From assembly GCA_008692225.1 (NCBI GenBank), contig VICG01000002.1, forward strand, positions 1,967,501 through 2,031,500: a stretch of 64,000 nucleotides of DNA, in the 5' to 3' direction. A program made the translations under genes and the position numbers. Origin of the DNA: Monilinia fructicola (lineage: Eukaryota; Ascomycota; Leotiomycetes; Helotiales; Sclerotiniaceae). This document shows positions 37,501-55,055 of this stretch, in pieces. The notes beneath the pieces are model-generated. The model was not told the DNA's origin and made no database searches. It worked only from the letters and a program-made list of their open reading frames with translations. Each line of letters starts with the position of its first letter. Within the stretch, counting starts at the first letter, position 1.

Positions 37501-40500
37501 AGTTTTATGGATTAATAAGACTTTTGAAAGTAATTTAAAAATTTTAAGATAGAAAATAATATTTTTAAATAATATAATTGTTTTTAAGGATTTATATTAA
37601 TAATAAGGATTTTAAGAAATAATTACAGTTAATTCTATAGTATAAAAAAATTATAAAAAATTCGTTAAAGCTTCTAAAAGTAAAAAAATGTATATTAATC
37701 TTTATAAGAATTAATAAAAAAAATTTAAGCTAAGAAAAACTAAGATTTATTTAATTAGTAGAATAGATTAAAAGCTTATTAATAAAACGTTTAATTAGTT
37801 ATATAAGTAAGGTTAATTTAAATGGATTATAATGCTGGTTTTTTTTAATTTTTCTGTTTTTTGTGTTTATAAAAATGTTATGGACAAAAAAGAAATTACT
37901 AGTAAAAAAGGTTATATTATTATGGATATTAAAGCTTTAAACTAGATTACTATCCCTGATACATACTTAATCCCTATTTAAGTAAACATTATTACAATAA
38001 TTGTTAATTATTTGTTTATTTCTATAATTGATTATACTAGTTTTTTTTATTAATAGTATATTAAAAAGGAATACTAAAAATTTCTTATTATATTATTATA
38101 TTATAATTAAAAAACATTTATATACACTATAATAAAATTTCGAAATTCTTTGGTATATATTTAATGTTAAATTAATTCCATTTTTTATATAAAGTATAAA
38201 TTTGCAAAAGCTTATATTAATAATATTGTTATTTTCAATTATAGTTTTAAAAAATATTTTAATTATTTTCAATAAGTATTTTATTAGTTAAAATAGTATT
38301 ATATTATTTTGAATTTAAAAAAATATTTTCTTGCTTACCCTTTGATTATATTTCTTAATCAGAAAATCAATGTTTTTGGTTTAGCTTTTGTTATAAATAA
38401 ATTAATAATTATTAAGACTTTAATTTTTTTGCGAACCTTGAAATAATTAGAGTATTATTTAAGCTTTATTAAATATTTGTAATAATATATTTTTTATTAT
38501 ATAAAACTTTTTATTACATTGTAAAAATAAAAAGTTAAACTGAATTAAATATTTTAAGAATATAATGGAAATAAGATTATTAAAGCAAAATAATGAAAAA
38601 AAGCAGTTTTAGCAAGATTTAAGGATATTATAAAGAAGGAAAAAGATTTATTTAATGTATTATAATATGCTTTTAAAAAATTTATTATTCTGTATTATGT
38701 AAATTTAAAGAAAAGATTATACGTTAATGTTAATATTTTAAAGAATAGTATTGAAGATATAATCTATTATTTTGATATTAAACCTTTAACTTAGAAATTA
38801 ATGATATTTATTATATTTTTGTTTAGATTAATTATAATTATTAAATCTAATTATTAATCTATCAAATTAGAGATTATAGGTTTGTATTGAATTATTAATA
38901 AAATCCGGTATTTTATTAAATCTTTAAAACTACCAATTATTATCTATATTAATTATTTTACTATTATTCAAATAATAATCTAAACTTTAATGGATATTTT
39001 ATTATTAATTAAATTAAATTTATAATATCTTCAAAGTTTTGAATATTTATTTAAATTTTAATTTAAAGTATAATATAAATTAGAATAGTTAAATATTATA
39101 TTAAATATTTTATTAAAACTTTATATTATTAATATTATAATTAATAAATAACAAGATTCTATAATTAAATCAATTTACAATATTAATTTGATAGAATTTT
39201 AAGGGTATCCTATAATTGTCTTATAGATTAATAAAACTTGATTATAAAAATTAAAATAGGCTTATAGTATGAATATTAGAACTTTTAATTTTATTAAATA
39301 AATCAAAGAAAATTTTAAATTAAAAATTAATATTGCGGAATTACTTTTTAAATTTAAAAATAGGATATTTTATGTAAAGATTGATTAAATCCATTTATAA
39401 GCTTGTATAATAGTATTTAAATTGTTAAAGGTTAAGGTTTTTAGTTATATATATAATTAATTCAAATATTTTGGTTATAATAGAATTTATAAAAGGGTTT
39501 TAGCTAATTTTTATATTTTTAATATTTTAAAAAAGATTTAAGCTTATTTATATTATTATTATCAATGTAGAGTATTATTAATTTTATATTATTAATTTTA
39601 TAATAACTTATAATTAATTTTAATTCTTCCATACATTTTTTATACAATCTCTATCGATTTTATATTTGCTTTATTTCAATCTACTTTAAATTTATTTAAT
39701 TATAGTTTATTAATTATTAATAAATTTTTAAAAGCTATTATATTAATTTTAAATAAATTAACCTAAATAACAATTTAATAAGGAAATATTTTAATTATAT
39801 ATTTGTTATAAATCTTATAAAAAGTTCCTTAAATAATAATACTAGATTAGAATAAAAAATTTATTTTTAAAATGTAAAAAGGTATCATGGATTTATTAGG
39901 TATTAAGTTACTCTTTATTATTACTTAACACCCTTAAACCAATAATATTAGTAAATATATTAATTAAATAATTAAAATTGCTTTATATTATTATTTAATT
40001 GCTATAAAGAATATTTTTTGCTAACCCAAAATTTTGTTTTATTTAATTATTACATTATTAAACTCTATTTTATATAGAATTAATATATCCGCTACTATAG
40101 TAATATATAGTTTATAGATTAAAAAACCTTTTAACATCATAATTAAAATCATTATAGAATTTTCGGAAATAGTTTTTTTATAAACTAAATTTAAACCTGT
40201 AAAACTTTTAGTTTAAATTTATTTTATTAAACTATTAATCAATAAAAAATATAAATTTGTTTTAATTAAAATTATTAATACAATAAAGTTTACAATAATA
40301 TATATAAAACATTAATATAATAAATATTATAAGTTAATATTTTTTAAAATTAATAATTAAGTTTTGTTAAAATTTTATTATAATTACAATATACCTGATT
40401 TTGTAAAATGAAATATTAAAATTAAACAATAATTTATAGGATTTTTCAAAGTATTAAAAAGAATAAGTTATTTAATATATTAAATTAAATTACCTAAATT

Positions 40501-40867
40501 AATAAAGATATATTTAATAATTAATATTATATATTTTAAGCTTTTACTAAACTTTATCAAAAACTTTTATTAACAATTTTTTATATAAGGAATTTTGCGG
40601 AATTCAGAGTTGATTGTTAATTAAATCTTACGTAAATAGGAATAATATAGAAGAAATAAAGGAGTTATGGTAAAGTATTTAATACAATATCAGGGAAGAA
40701 TTGCGGAATAGGATAAATAGTAGATGGCGAAATATATTCCGATAGAAGTTATTAGAGTTTTTAAGGGATAAAATAATAGAAAATAGCAGGAGATTATACA
40801 ATATGTTTTCTTTATTCTTTTTTTTACTTTTATACTTTAGAATAAAGCATTTTTTGTTAACAGCATT

Positions 40868-41033
40868 TATTACAGTATATTATTAATTTTATGGTTATAT
40901 AATTATATTAACCTAATTCGTTTAGCTTATTTTAGATTAGCTTAGCTTAGCTTAAGTAAGCGGGGCCCATAAAAAGGGCTCCGTTCACTTTCATAAATCC
41001 TTATCTTATTTTAATTCAATCAAAACACTCACA
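40868..41033 (+). repeat. Right LTR (166 bp)
   Basis: Starts TATTACAG (the initial TG mutated to TA) and ends CTCACA, keeping the canonical CA. Followed directly by the TTATA duplication. Confidence 0.93.
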
Positions 41034-41038
41034 TTATA

Positions 41039-47237
<6,199 letters not shown>

Positions 47238-47908
47238 ATAGGAAGAGCTTAGTTATCGCTTCCACTCTCATTTAGCAGTCTTAGATATAAAACAATGTTT
47301 CGAGAAACCTTTCGTTGACTTCGATGCATCCAGTAATCCATGCGTCCTAGATCATTGTCTTCTACAGTATAACCAGTGTCTTAGGTCTAATACCGAGCTG
47401 CACAAGACTTGCCTCCATCATCCACGCTAAATCATGTCCGCTATCTTTTTTTATTCGATCAAATCATCTTGTTAGCAGAGGTATTGCTCTCAAATGTGAG
47501 TGATGAAATTGAATAGGAGTAAATCGTTAAGTGGGCCCTACTGTCACTGCACGGGGAGAGTTCACGCCGCTTGGCATTCGAGGTAATATCGAAAATACAT
47601 AAATTAGGAGAAGAGATTCACCCCCAGATGGAGAATGTCAACGTGCTTGTTGCATATGGTGGACTCGGATAGAGTCCCTATTCTTCATATGATACTTGAA
47701 GTACCAGTGGGGACAAACGATATCATATGCCGGGCATACATGTCGATCAGCATTCACACTTTCGCTCTATAACAGTCATCGATACATGATGGGTAGCAAT
47801 TCCGTAAGATATGTATGCGAAGGACTAACTGGATATAAGATAATAGTAAGATCATGCCATTCAGCCCCTGACCTCCATACAACATCGGCCAGTAATGACT
47901 GCAGAGAC
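47238..47908. other. Convergent 3' flanks
   Basis: 670 bp between the stop codons of the halogenase and the NmrA-like gene. No gene or repeat seen; terminators are presumably here. Confidence 0.5.
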
Positions 47909-48688
47909 TTAAGGTCCTGTTGTCGGTAAATACGGATGCAAAAAGGGAAGAAAGTGTCTCAGAAGTCCAGTTAAAATACACATTGGGGTTCCTGTTGGAA
48001 ATCTCGCTCTGCCATTTGTGTTTACCACACTCACATTCCGCAAATCATACTGTCCTTCCTTGTCGTTAGCAGCCTCTGTCATAGCGGCTGCCAGGTCCAT
48101 ATACGAAAGTGGACTACCCTCCTCAGTGAAGCTCAAAGCATGGCCCCGTTGTTTATCGACAGAGAGCGCTCCAGGTTTGATGTAGATGGTTGTCAACCAA
48201 TCTTCTTGTGAACGAAGAAGCTTCTCGGTTTCTCTCAGATCATTATAGACGTGGGATGCAGACCGAAGTAAGATTTGCCTCAACAGCCAGGGTAGGTGGC
48301 GTGAGAAGTGGTCATCGATAGTTGCTGACGAGAGAAGAACGAGCTTGGGTATCTTCACATCTCCTGATTTTTTGAGGCTCTTGAGTGCATTAATGACACT
48401 GATTGCTGTGTCTTGGCTGAGATGACACCCAGGAACATTGTCATTGGTAGATACGACCAGAAAGACGGCACGACATCCCTTTAAACAATTTTCGAGTAGC
48501 TTCTCATCCTGGATGCTGCCTTCAAAAACCTCCACCTGCTTACTATCTCCAACTTCAGGAACAAGTCGCAGAAGCTTAGACTTGTTTCGGCAATAGGCAT
48601 TAATCTTTGCTTTCGGCTGCGTTAAAAGATTTTGGATGAGGGCTGTACCGCAGTTGCCAGTAGATCCAAGAACTGCGTAGATAGCCAT
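47909..48688 (-). CDS. NmrA-like NAD(P)-binding oxidoreductase (MdpK/AflX type)
   Basis: A single exon of 259 aa. It opens with a Rossmann motif ([15 protein letters not shown], residues 4-18) followed by a basic CRNKSKL stretch typical of NADP preference, a VFLVVSTND strand, and [12 protein letters not shown]. The C-terminus ends [11 protein letters not shown], the pattern I associate with the AflX (OrdB)/MdpK group found in aflatoxin, monodictyphenone and related clusters. These are atypical SDR-fold proteins acting in late redox or rearrangement steps; their exact reactions are less settled than those of other cluster enzymes. It is convergent with the halogenase. Confidence 0.85.
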   Translation of the reverse strand: MAIYAVLGSTGNCGTALIQNLLTQPKAKINAYCRNKSKLLRLVPEVGDSKQVEVFEGSIQDEKLLENCLKGCRAVFLVVSTNDNVPGCHLSQDTAISVINALKSLKKSGDVKIPKLVLLSSATIDDHFSRHLPWLLRQILLRSASHVYNDLRETEKLLRSQEDWLTTIYIKPGALSVDKQRGHALSFTEEGSPLSYMDLAAAMTEAANDKEGQYDLRNVSVVNTNGRARFPTGTPMCILTGLLRHFLPFLHPYLPTTGP

Positions 48689-49208
48689 TTTCGGAATATT
48701 GCCACTGGTATATGACGATAGATTCTGACAGGTGGTCCAACTTAATCTGAATCGATATTGCAGAGTATTTCACATAAAAGCGAAGGGAAACCAAGCCGAT
48801 TAGACTAAGATTACATCATTGTATCTGAGATGAAGAGCGGTAGTGTTTACCGGGGTGAACTCTACCTATAAGCCGAGAATCAAATCGACCCGAAACTCAG
48901 TTTTATAGGAAGTTCTTGAGTCTAAATGAAACCTCCACTACTAGCCTGTCCGAAGCTCAAGTTTCACCGATCTGAACACCAATTTTACTCAACTTCAATC
49001 ACTGAGGTATGCATCTTAGAAATTATACAGACAGAACAAGCCACCAACTGAGAATCTGATGCTCTTGTATTCCATAAGCAATGAAATACAAGTTTACGAA
49101 AGAGGATGCATAGAGATATCTTCACAATAACACGTTTCAGGTCAAATTGATTGAACTTCGCACGCAGCATTTAGAATATGTGAAAACTTTCATTGACTTG
49201 GACTCTAT
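48689..49208. promoter_or_regulatory. Promoter region of the NmrA-like gene
   Basis: About 520 bp between the NmrA-like start and the stop of the next minus-strand gene. Several CCGA/TCGA half-sites are scattered here, but no TCG-N5-CGR match was found. Confidence 0.4.
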
Positions 49209-49718
49209 CTAGTGAACGGGAGCTCCCTGTTGCTCCATATATCGCAGGAACTTGGGAAAGAATTCCTGATAGAATGCCGTATCAACCATCTCTTCGAACT
49301 TCTGGACCTGTGTCCCGTCCTCAGTAAAAGTAATGAAGACAGCATATTCATTCGTCCACTTGAAATCGCCAAATGGCGTGTCCGCATAAGAAGTTGCGTA
49401 GATTACTGCTTTCCCCCTGGGAGCATCATGCACGATCTCGTAGATATCAACCTATGAAGAAAGTAAATATGAAAAGAACGCTAGCGGCGAGTTCTCGCTT
49501 AAATAACTTACCTTGTAGTTTTTCAAGATACCAATGAGCTTTGGTAAGATGCCCAAGACCTCAGTTCGCGACCTAGCAGGTACCCCCAATGACAAAGGCA
49601 ACATCTTTTGAGTGCAATCCTCAGACCATGTTGCCATCCAAGATTCGGGGGTGAATTCCTTCCATCCTGCAATAAATTTTTCGAGAGTAGCTGCTTGAAC
49701 TTCGGCTGGTGCAGGCAT
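49209..49718 (-). CDS. SnoaL/NTF2-like fold protein of the cluster
   Basis: Exons complement(49209-49451, 49512-49718), intron 60 nt, 149 aa. Residues 8-40 (LEKFIAGWKEFTPESWMATWSEDC) followed by a conserved-looking LPLSLGVPARSR and a beta-rich C-terminal half (VDIYEIVHDAPRGKAVIYATS ... WTNEYAVFITFTEDG ... FEEMVDTAFYQEFF) are the pattern of small NTF2-like fungal proteins found in polyketide clusters. Relatives act as cyclases, dehydratases or isomerases, or have unknown roles. It has no counterpart that I can name in the canonical mdp set. There is no signal peptide or membrane segment. Confidence 0.8.
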
Positions 49719-49988
49719 GATGATTTTCTATGATAGATTTATTTTCGATAGAGTCCAGTGACAGTGGATGGTTGAAGTAGAGCTGATTTTGTCTGAGGAT
49801 ATGTCAGAATTCTAGCAAAAACTTACACGCAGGAGTTAGTCTGAAAGTATTCGGATAGAAACCGATTGCGCATGGGCATTGGAAATTGCAGCCAAAGTTC
49901 CGGCATATGCATTGTACCGTGAAAAAAGTACCAGTGCCGCTCGGGGCTGACACGAGAGTCCGCTTATTTCTCAGGGGTGGATAATGGC

Positions 49989-49999
49989 CCGAGGTCCGA
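49989..49999 (-). promoter_or_regulatory. Candidate AflR-type site upstream of SnoaL-like gene
   Basis: On the minus strand it reads TCGG-ACC-TCGG, about 271 bp before the start codon, matching the spacing class of the sites before the halogenase and methyltransferase genes. Confidence 0.4.
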
Positions 50000-50317
50000 C
50001 AAACCTCGCTAAAAATTGAATCCACCGATGCGGTAAGAAATAAACAGCAGGGATGCTTCAAAAGGTTCTCACTCCAAACATAGCATGAAGTAGCGTGAGT
50101 TCATGAGAGAGCCTTCAGAAAGTCCCTATACTTTCGAGGTTCTAGTGTTATGGTCAATTTCTGAGTGGAGTGAGCTCTTAAGTTGAGGCACTCCGATGGT
50201 TCCAGAAAGAATTTGCTCACGATTGCCAAGGGTGGACACGATTTCTTCCGTAAGCTTAATGACAATTACAATTCCTTTCTAAAACTATTGGTACCATAGT
50301 ATTCCTGATAACCTCAT

Positions 50318-51227
50318 TTATGCAGCGCCTCCATCAAGTGTCAAGATTTTCCCGTTAACCCATTCGGCCTCGTTGCTAGCCAAGAAGCAAACAACCCTTG
50401 CAATATCAATCGGATATCCATTTCGGACCAATGGTGAAGCATGCGCCGCCATCTTTTCACCGTCAGTATTGACAATTTTTGTGCAATGGAACTAGAACTC
50501 ACCTGCTGTCGCTCTTCAGCCGTATATTTTTCACCATTGGGAATGTAGTGCTGAGATACAGCATGGAACATATCTGTAACTGTGCCACCGGGTGCTACCG
50601 CATTGACTGTAATCTTTTTGTGGCCACAGTCTTTGGAGAAGACTCGGACAAAAGAATCAATGGCACCTTTAGAAGCCGCGTACAGTGAGTGCTTAGGTAC
50701 AGTGAAGTCTTTCGCGGTATTGGAAGACATCAAGATGATACGTCCACCCTCATTGAGGTGGCGATAGGCTTCACGTGCAACAAAAAATTGTCCGCGCGTG
50801 TTCAGGCTGAAAACCCGATCGAATTCTTCCTGCATGAAGTTTATGTGGTTAGGTTTCCATTTTTTTAATAGAATTAGGATAGGATCACAAATACCTCAGT
50901 CACATCGCCCAAATGTCCGAAGCTGACCACGCCCGAGTTGCTACACACGATGTCCAACCCACCAAAGTGAGCAACCGCGTCGTCGAATAGCTTGACTGTC
51001 TGGGGAACCTGGCGAACGTCGGCTTTGAAAGCAACTGCGTCAGATCCCACAGCCTTGATCTCAGCAACCGTTTCTTCGGCAGATTCCGCAGAATTTGCAT
51101 AGTTGACAACAACCTTAGCACCCAATCGGCCAAGCTCAATAGCCATAGCCTTACCAATACCCCGTCCGGAGCCAGTTACGAGGGCTACTTTGCCATCAAG
51201 GCGGTATGGAATGTATGGGGTGGTCAT
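50318..51227 (-). CDS. SDR ketoreductase (MdpC / versicolorin reductase / hydroxynaphthalene reductase type)
   Basis: Exons complement(50318-50452, 50503-50829, 50895-51227) give 264 aa, the usual length. Cofactor motif [10 protein letters not shown] at about 18-27; NSGV of the active-site strand near 97; catalytic Ser (MSSNTAKD), Tyr and Lys (SLYAASKGA); PGG(T)VTDMF loop; C-terminal [12 protein letters not shown]. This is the classical SDR group of trihydroxynaphthalene and versicolorin/emodin reductases. In monodictyphenone-type pathways MdpC reduces the emodin hydroquinone. It is divergently transcribed from the dehydratase-like gene across a 382-bp shared promoter, which fits co-regulation. 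Confidence 0.93.
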
Positions 51228-51459
51228 TTCTGGCGGTAGTGTTCAGTAATATGAAGGGTCGACGTAGTATAGTAGGTTGAGGTATCTAAGCTGTTTTCAG
51301 TATTGAGATGAGAGAATAATATATAAAGTCAGAGCTTATTATTAGTGAGCTCGTGATGTAAGTACAGAGTCTTCTATGTATGTAAGATCAGAGCAGGCAC
51401 GGAATACCATTCATCCAACCATGGTTTCCGCTCTCCGAGATGAACCCCGTAGATCGGGT

Positions 51460-51470
51460 CCGGGGGTCGG
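51460..51470 (+). promoter_or_regulatory. Possible regulator site in shared SDR/dehydratase promoter
   Basis: Reads CCGG-GGG-TCGG, one mismatch from TCGG-N3-TCGG. It sits in a GC-rich island (51428-51472) within AT-rich DNA, 140 bp from one start codon and about 233 bp from the other. Confidence 0.3.
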
Positions 51471-51609
51471 AAGAATTCAAAAATTGACGTAAGAAGATAG
51501 CTAGTATGTGCCTATAGTAAGCCGGCGACAAAATCCTGTTCTATCTTCAAAAATAACATCGTCTAGCTGCATCAATGCCACCCGCTCCAACTCAGTGAAC
51601 TTCTTCAGT

Positions 51610-52199
51610 ATGGCGAAACAACCTTCTTTCCAAGGTAAGTGTACCAGAGCTCTACACAGTAGTAGATGTTTCTAATAAAGCAACAAGATATTATTGGATG
51701 CCAAGCGGCTCTTTACGAGTGGGCTGAGAGTTACGATACAAAAGACTGGGAACGTCTTTCGAAAATAGTTGCCCCTGTCCTCCGGGTAAGCTTCTGTGGT
51801 CATCCCTTCTGAGAGCTACTCTCTGATAATGATTGATAGATCGACTACCGCTCGTTCCTCAATATGCTCTGGGAAGAAATGCCCGCTGAACAATTCATAG
51901 CCATGGCTTCCGACCAAAATGTCCTAGGGAATAAGCGTCTCAAGACACAGCACTTGGTCGGCGTAACAAAATGGGTCCAAACAAGCGAAAATGAAATTAC
52001 CGGATATCATCAGATGCGAGTGGCTCACCAAAGATATAAAGATGATGAGCTTAAGGAAGTCGAGATCAAAGGACACGCTCACGGCAAGGGCACAGTTTGG
52101 TATCGTAGGGTCGATGAAGTATGGAAGTTCGCTGGAATTGAGCCTGACATTCGGTGGGGAGAATATGACCATGAGAAGATTTTTGAGCGACATGAATAG
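51610..52199 (+). CDS. Scytalone-dehydratase-like protein (MdpB type)
   Basis: Exons 51610-51634, 51688-51785 and 51840-52199 give 160 aa. The first exon encodes eight codons; the phases fit exactly. Conserved features are a [15 protein letters not shown] segment (active-site Tyr and Asp region), RIDYRSF after the second intron, a QHLVG histidine, and [29 protein letters not shown], all typical of the NTF2-like scytalone dehydratase family. In monodictyphenone-type pathways MdpB dehydrates the reduced emodin hydroquinone or atrochrysone-type intermediates. It pairs divergently with the SDR, the enzyme whose product it should use. Confidence 0.9.
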
Positions 52200-52771
52200 T
52201 TCCATTAACTTCTATTTTCAGTCAGTCAGAGTAAACACATGGTTTAAAATGTTCTTATGGAAGCGAAAAACGGTTTTTTTAAGCTCTAATTCGTGGAAAC
52301 TCTCGAAAATATACAGCTTTTTGATGCGCAATTCTTCGTGGACAAAATTTGATGCGCATTAGACAAAATTTATGATATGAATCACGTAACCATTATCTCA
52401 AAAAATCATCGAAAGAGGGTCCTACTCACTTTTTCCGTCAAGAAATCAAATGCAACATCTTTTTTTTTCCTTCCGGTGAAAACCTTGAGAATATAAGGGT
52501 TCATCAAGAAAATAACAATTCTGAGTATTCTATATTTTACTTCAGTGGTTGTGAAAAGCTTTTCCTATTAAATATCAGATGAGATTGAAAGCTACAAGAG
52601 GGAGAGATCCAAACACTTTTGAAGAGTCAAAGAGAGTTTTCTGAAAATTTGACTGTAAACTGGACCACTTTTCTCCTGATAATGGCTTGAAGGCTTAGAG
52701 TTTGATGACTTGGAGATTTGATTTGAAAGTAGCTATGAAATATGTCTATTGGGAATTTTATTCCGCAGTTC
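52200..52771. other. Convergent 3' flanks
   Basis: 570 bp of AT-rich sequence between the stops of the dehydratase-like and monooxygenase genes. No gene or repeat seen. Confidence 0.5.
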
Positions 52772-54408
52772 TTATGACCAGTCCCCATCCAAGAAATCTT
52801 CTATCCTCTTGCCCTCTTTGATATCCCTTTGGACTTCTTCCACTGTCCAAGGTACAAACTTGTGGCCAGGAGGTATATTCGTATTCTGGAACTCAGTACC
52901 GTCAACCAAATGTGCAAAAGCTTGCCCGTACTTCTCGTAAACATAGGCTTCAGGGTCGTGTCTGAAAAACCATTTGCAGAACCTCAAGCGGACCTTCTTT
53001 GGATCCTGTTTGATAGCCTCCCAGTCCATACTCTTTGTATTGGTGGCTTGCGAGTTGACAAACGCGACCTTTTGATTACAACTCACTCGTTGCCATCGAA
53101 GCAAGTTATAGATCTTGGCGCCAAGACCCGCAGCTTTAGGTCCACTTTCATATGTTGCCAATTGCAGGCAAGAAGCTAATGTTATAGCGTCTTCAAGAGC
53201 TAGGGTACCACCACTAGCAGAACTTGGGACATTGGAATGCGCAGAGTCACCAATCTGTACAACACGGCCACCCTTGGAAGTCCATTCACGGCGAAGATTG
53301 CGCCATAATAACGGCCAATGTATTACGGATCCCTTGGGTGCGTTCTTTACTAGAGCTATGATGGCTTCGTCCCAGTCAGGAACCCTTTTGAGGACTTGAA
53401 TAACTTCCTCAGGATCAACAGAAGGATCCCATGACTCTTTTGCCTCGGCACTCTCTTCTGCCAAGAAGTTATTGCGCGGTGTGATTCCGAAAGCGACAAA
53501 TTCAGGTGAAAAGTAGAGGCCAATATGCATGCCAGGTCCCAGCCAAAGCTCATGAGAAACAGAGCTGTCGCCTCCCCATCTTTTTTGAAGAATCGGGTCT
53601 TTTGTTGCCAGATGTCCTGGATATGAAGCACGGTAAACGGACATGCCGCTAGATACCGATGGCATGTGTTCACCAGCAATGAGGATTTCAGATTTAGACT
53701 TAGCAGAATCGGCAGCAACAACTATGTTGGCCACCCTAACAGAGCCACTCTCAGTCACCACACCACCCAGACCAGCATCTTCATCTTCGAAATACTTCTC
53801 GACCCGCTGCCCATACTCGACTTTGATGCCTAATTTAGCCACTTGTCGTAACAACATTCGATAGAACTTCTTGCGTATTTGCAAAGCCCCCACGTGAGGA
53901 ATCCCATTCTTTTCCCGTAGGGCTATGTCTTCAGGATCGTTGAAGTGAGGCTCCGAAGGTCCATAGATGAGCTCGCCGTTATGCTTCCGATAATACTCCG
54001 GAATATCAGTTTTGTCTTCCTCCAAATCTCGGCACATGTCGGGCCAGTAGCGCATGAATTTTACGGCAGATGGCTGAATAAAAATGAGATCTCCTACGGA
54101 ACCCATCAGAAATCGATTAAATTCAATTCTCGCATTAAAAACTCACCAGAATAATTTGGGCCTTTGTTCCTCTCTAAGATTCCCACAACGTTGTGTCCCT
54201 TTCTCCAGCACTCCAATGCACACGTCAATCCAGCGAGACCTGCTCCCACTATGAGCACATTCACTCCCGTATTTTTGCCACGTCTTGGCAGCTGATTATC
54301 GAGTCCAGTCCATTTTTCTGGATCGAATTCTTCTTTGTCGCCATCCACAAAGAACTTGAACCCTTCGTCGTCTCCATGGTCGTGAGAGATACCATTTGTG
54401 GAAGACAT
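52772..54408 (-). CDS. FAD-dependent monooxygenase (MdpD type)
   Basis: Exons complement(52772-54093, 54147-54408) give 527 aa. Features: FAD GxGxxG (VLIVGAGLAGLTCALE, about 51-66); the GDLIFIQP segment after the intron; a second dinucleotide motif (NIVVAADSAKS); and the flavoprotein GD motif VVQIGDSAHSNVPSSASGGTLALEDAI near 360-385. This is the class A hydroxylase fold shared with salicylate-type monooxygenases and with MdpD-like members of emodin-type clusters. Likely it hydroxylates, or oxidatively rearranges, an aromatic intermediate. The start at 54408 is preferred over ATG 54489, which lies only about 13 nt from a TATA-like box. Confidence 0.9.
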
Positions 54409-54501
54409 GTCTTTCAGCTTTCTTATAGCTTCGTTGGAAAAAAAGTGGCGTTTGGTAGGTAAGAAATTGTGATTATGTATATAAAACATACACTTGTCTT
54501 T

Positions 54502-54508
54502 TTATAAA
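54502..54508 (-). promoter_or_regulatory. TATA-like box of the monooxygenase gene
   Basis: On the minus strand reads TATAAAA, about 95 nt upstream of the chosen start codon, which would place transcription start about 65-70 nt before it. Confidence 0.4.
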
Positions 54509-55055
54509 GCCCTACGGCATGTAAATTTGAGTGTATTGAATACCACCATGTATGGGCTACCATGCAACAGGCTCGGAGCACTCAGCGAGGGGATATAATG
54601 ACCCGATAAGAGAAATGCCCATGGAAGTTACGGAATATATTAGCCGAGTTAGCAAATGCCCCGAACTTTCAACCGTTTGCACTTCTTTACTATTCCTTCA
54701 ATTTTTCGATCCACAAGTTTTCTGTTCTGTTGCTCTGTGCTATGATGATGATATATTATGCTCAGAATATAGGCATGTTCTTTATGTGGTACGAACAAGA
54801 GAGTATTAGACTGATTTAATTTGATATAAAGAGAGTAACTGGGCATTAATGGAAGGCAGCTCAAACTAGTCAATAGAACATCTTTTCTTTGAAAAATCAC
54901 AAAAAAAGGGGGTTGAGATAAACAAATAACGTAATTGAAAATATGTTTCTCAATATTCGACTCAGAGTGGTACTAAGTCGCTATATTCGTCTTTCGTATA
55001 TATCAATTACCCTATTCTTTCCCTTCTGAGTCTCAATAAATTTTCTGGAAATCCC

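Larger units (their letters stand above)
34343..41033 (+). mobile_element. Full-length RIP-mutated Ty3/gypsy-type LTR retrotransposon
   Basis: 6691 bp bounded by two 166-bp LTRs at an exact 6525-bp offset and flanked on both sides by the 5-bp duplication TTATA (34338-34342 and 41034-41038). The interior is extremely AT-rich and full of stops, but relics read through them: a reverse transcriptase of gypsy type (about 37.9-38.5 kb: DIKALN, TIPDTY, then LNLKKYFLAYP and LRTLKxLEYYLS), RNase H region (about 38.6-39.1 kb), and integrase core (about 39.63-40.1 kb: SIDFIFAL, IIILD, GIMDLLGIKLLF, HPQTNN). The order RT-RNase H-integrase places it in Ty3/gypsy. A chromodomain-like relic may lie at about 40.66-40.78 kb. 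It cannot encode functional proteins. Confidence 0.93.

Noticed and set aside
34509..40867. Search for intact genes or CRISPR-like arrays inside the AT-rich region
   Set aside because: All frames are interrupted every few codons, and the repeats seen are only short A/T-rich words. The region is the interior of a RIP-mutated retrotransposon.
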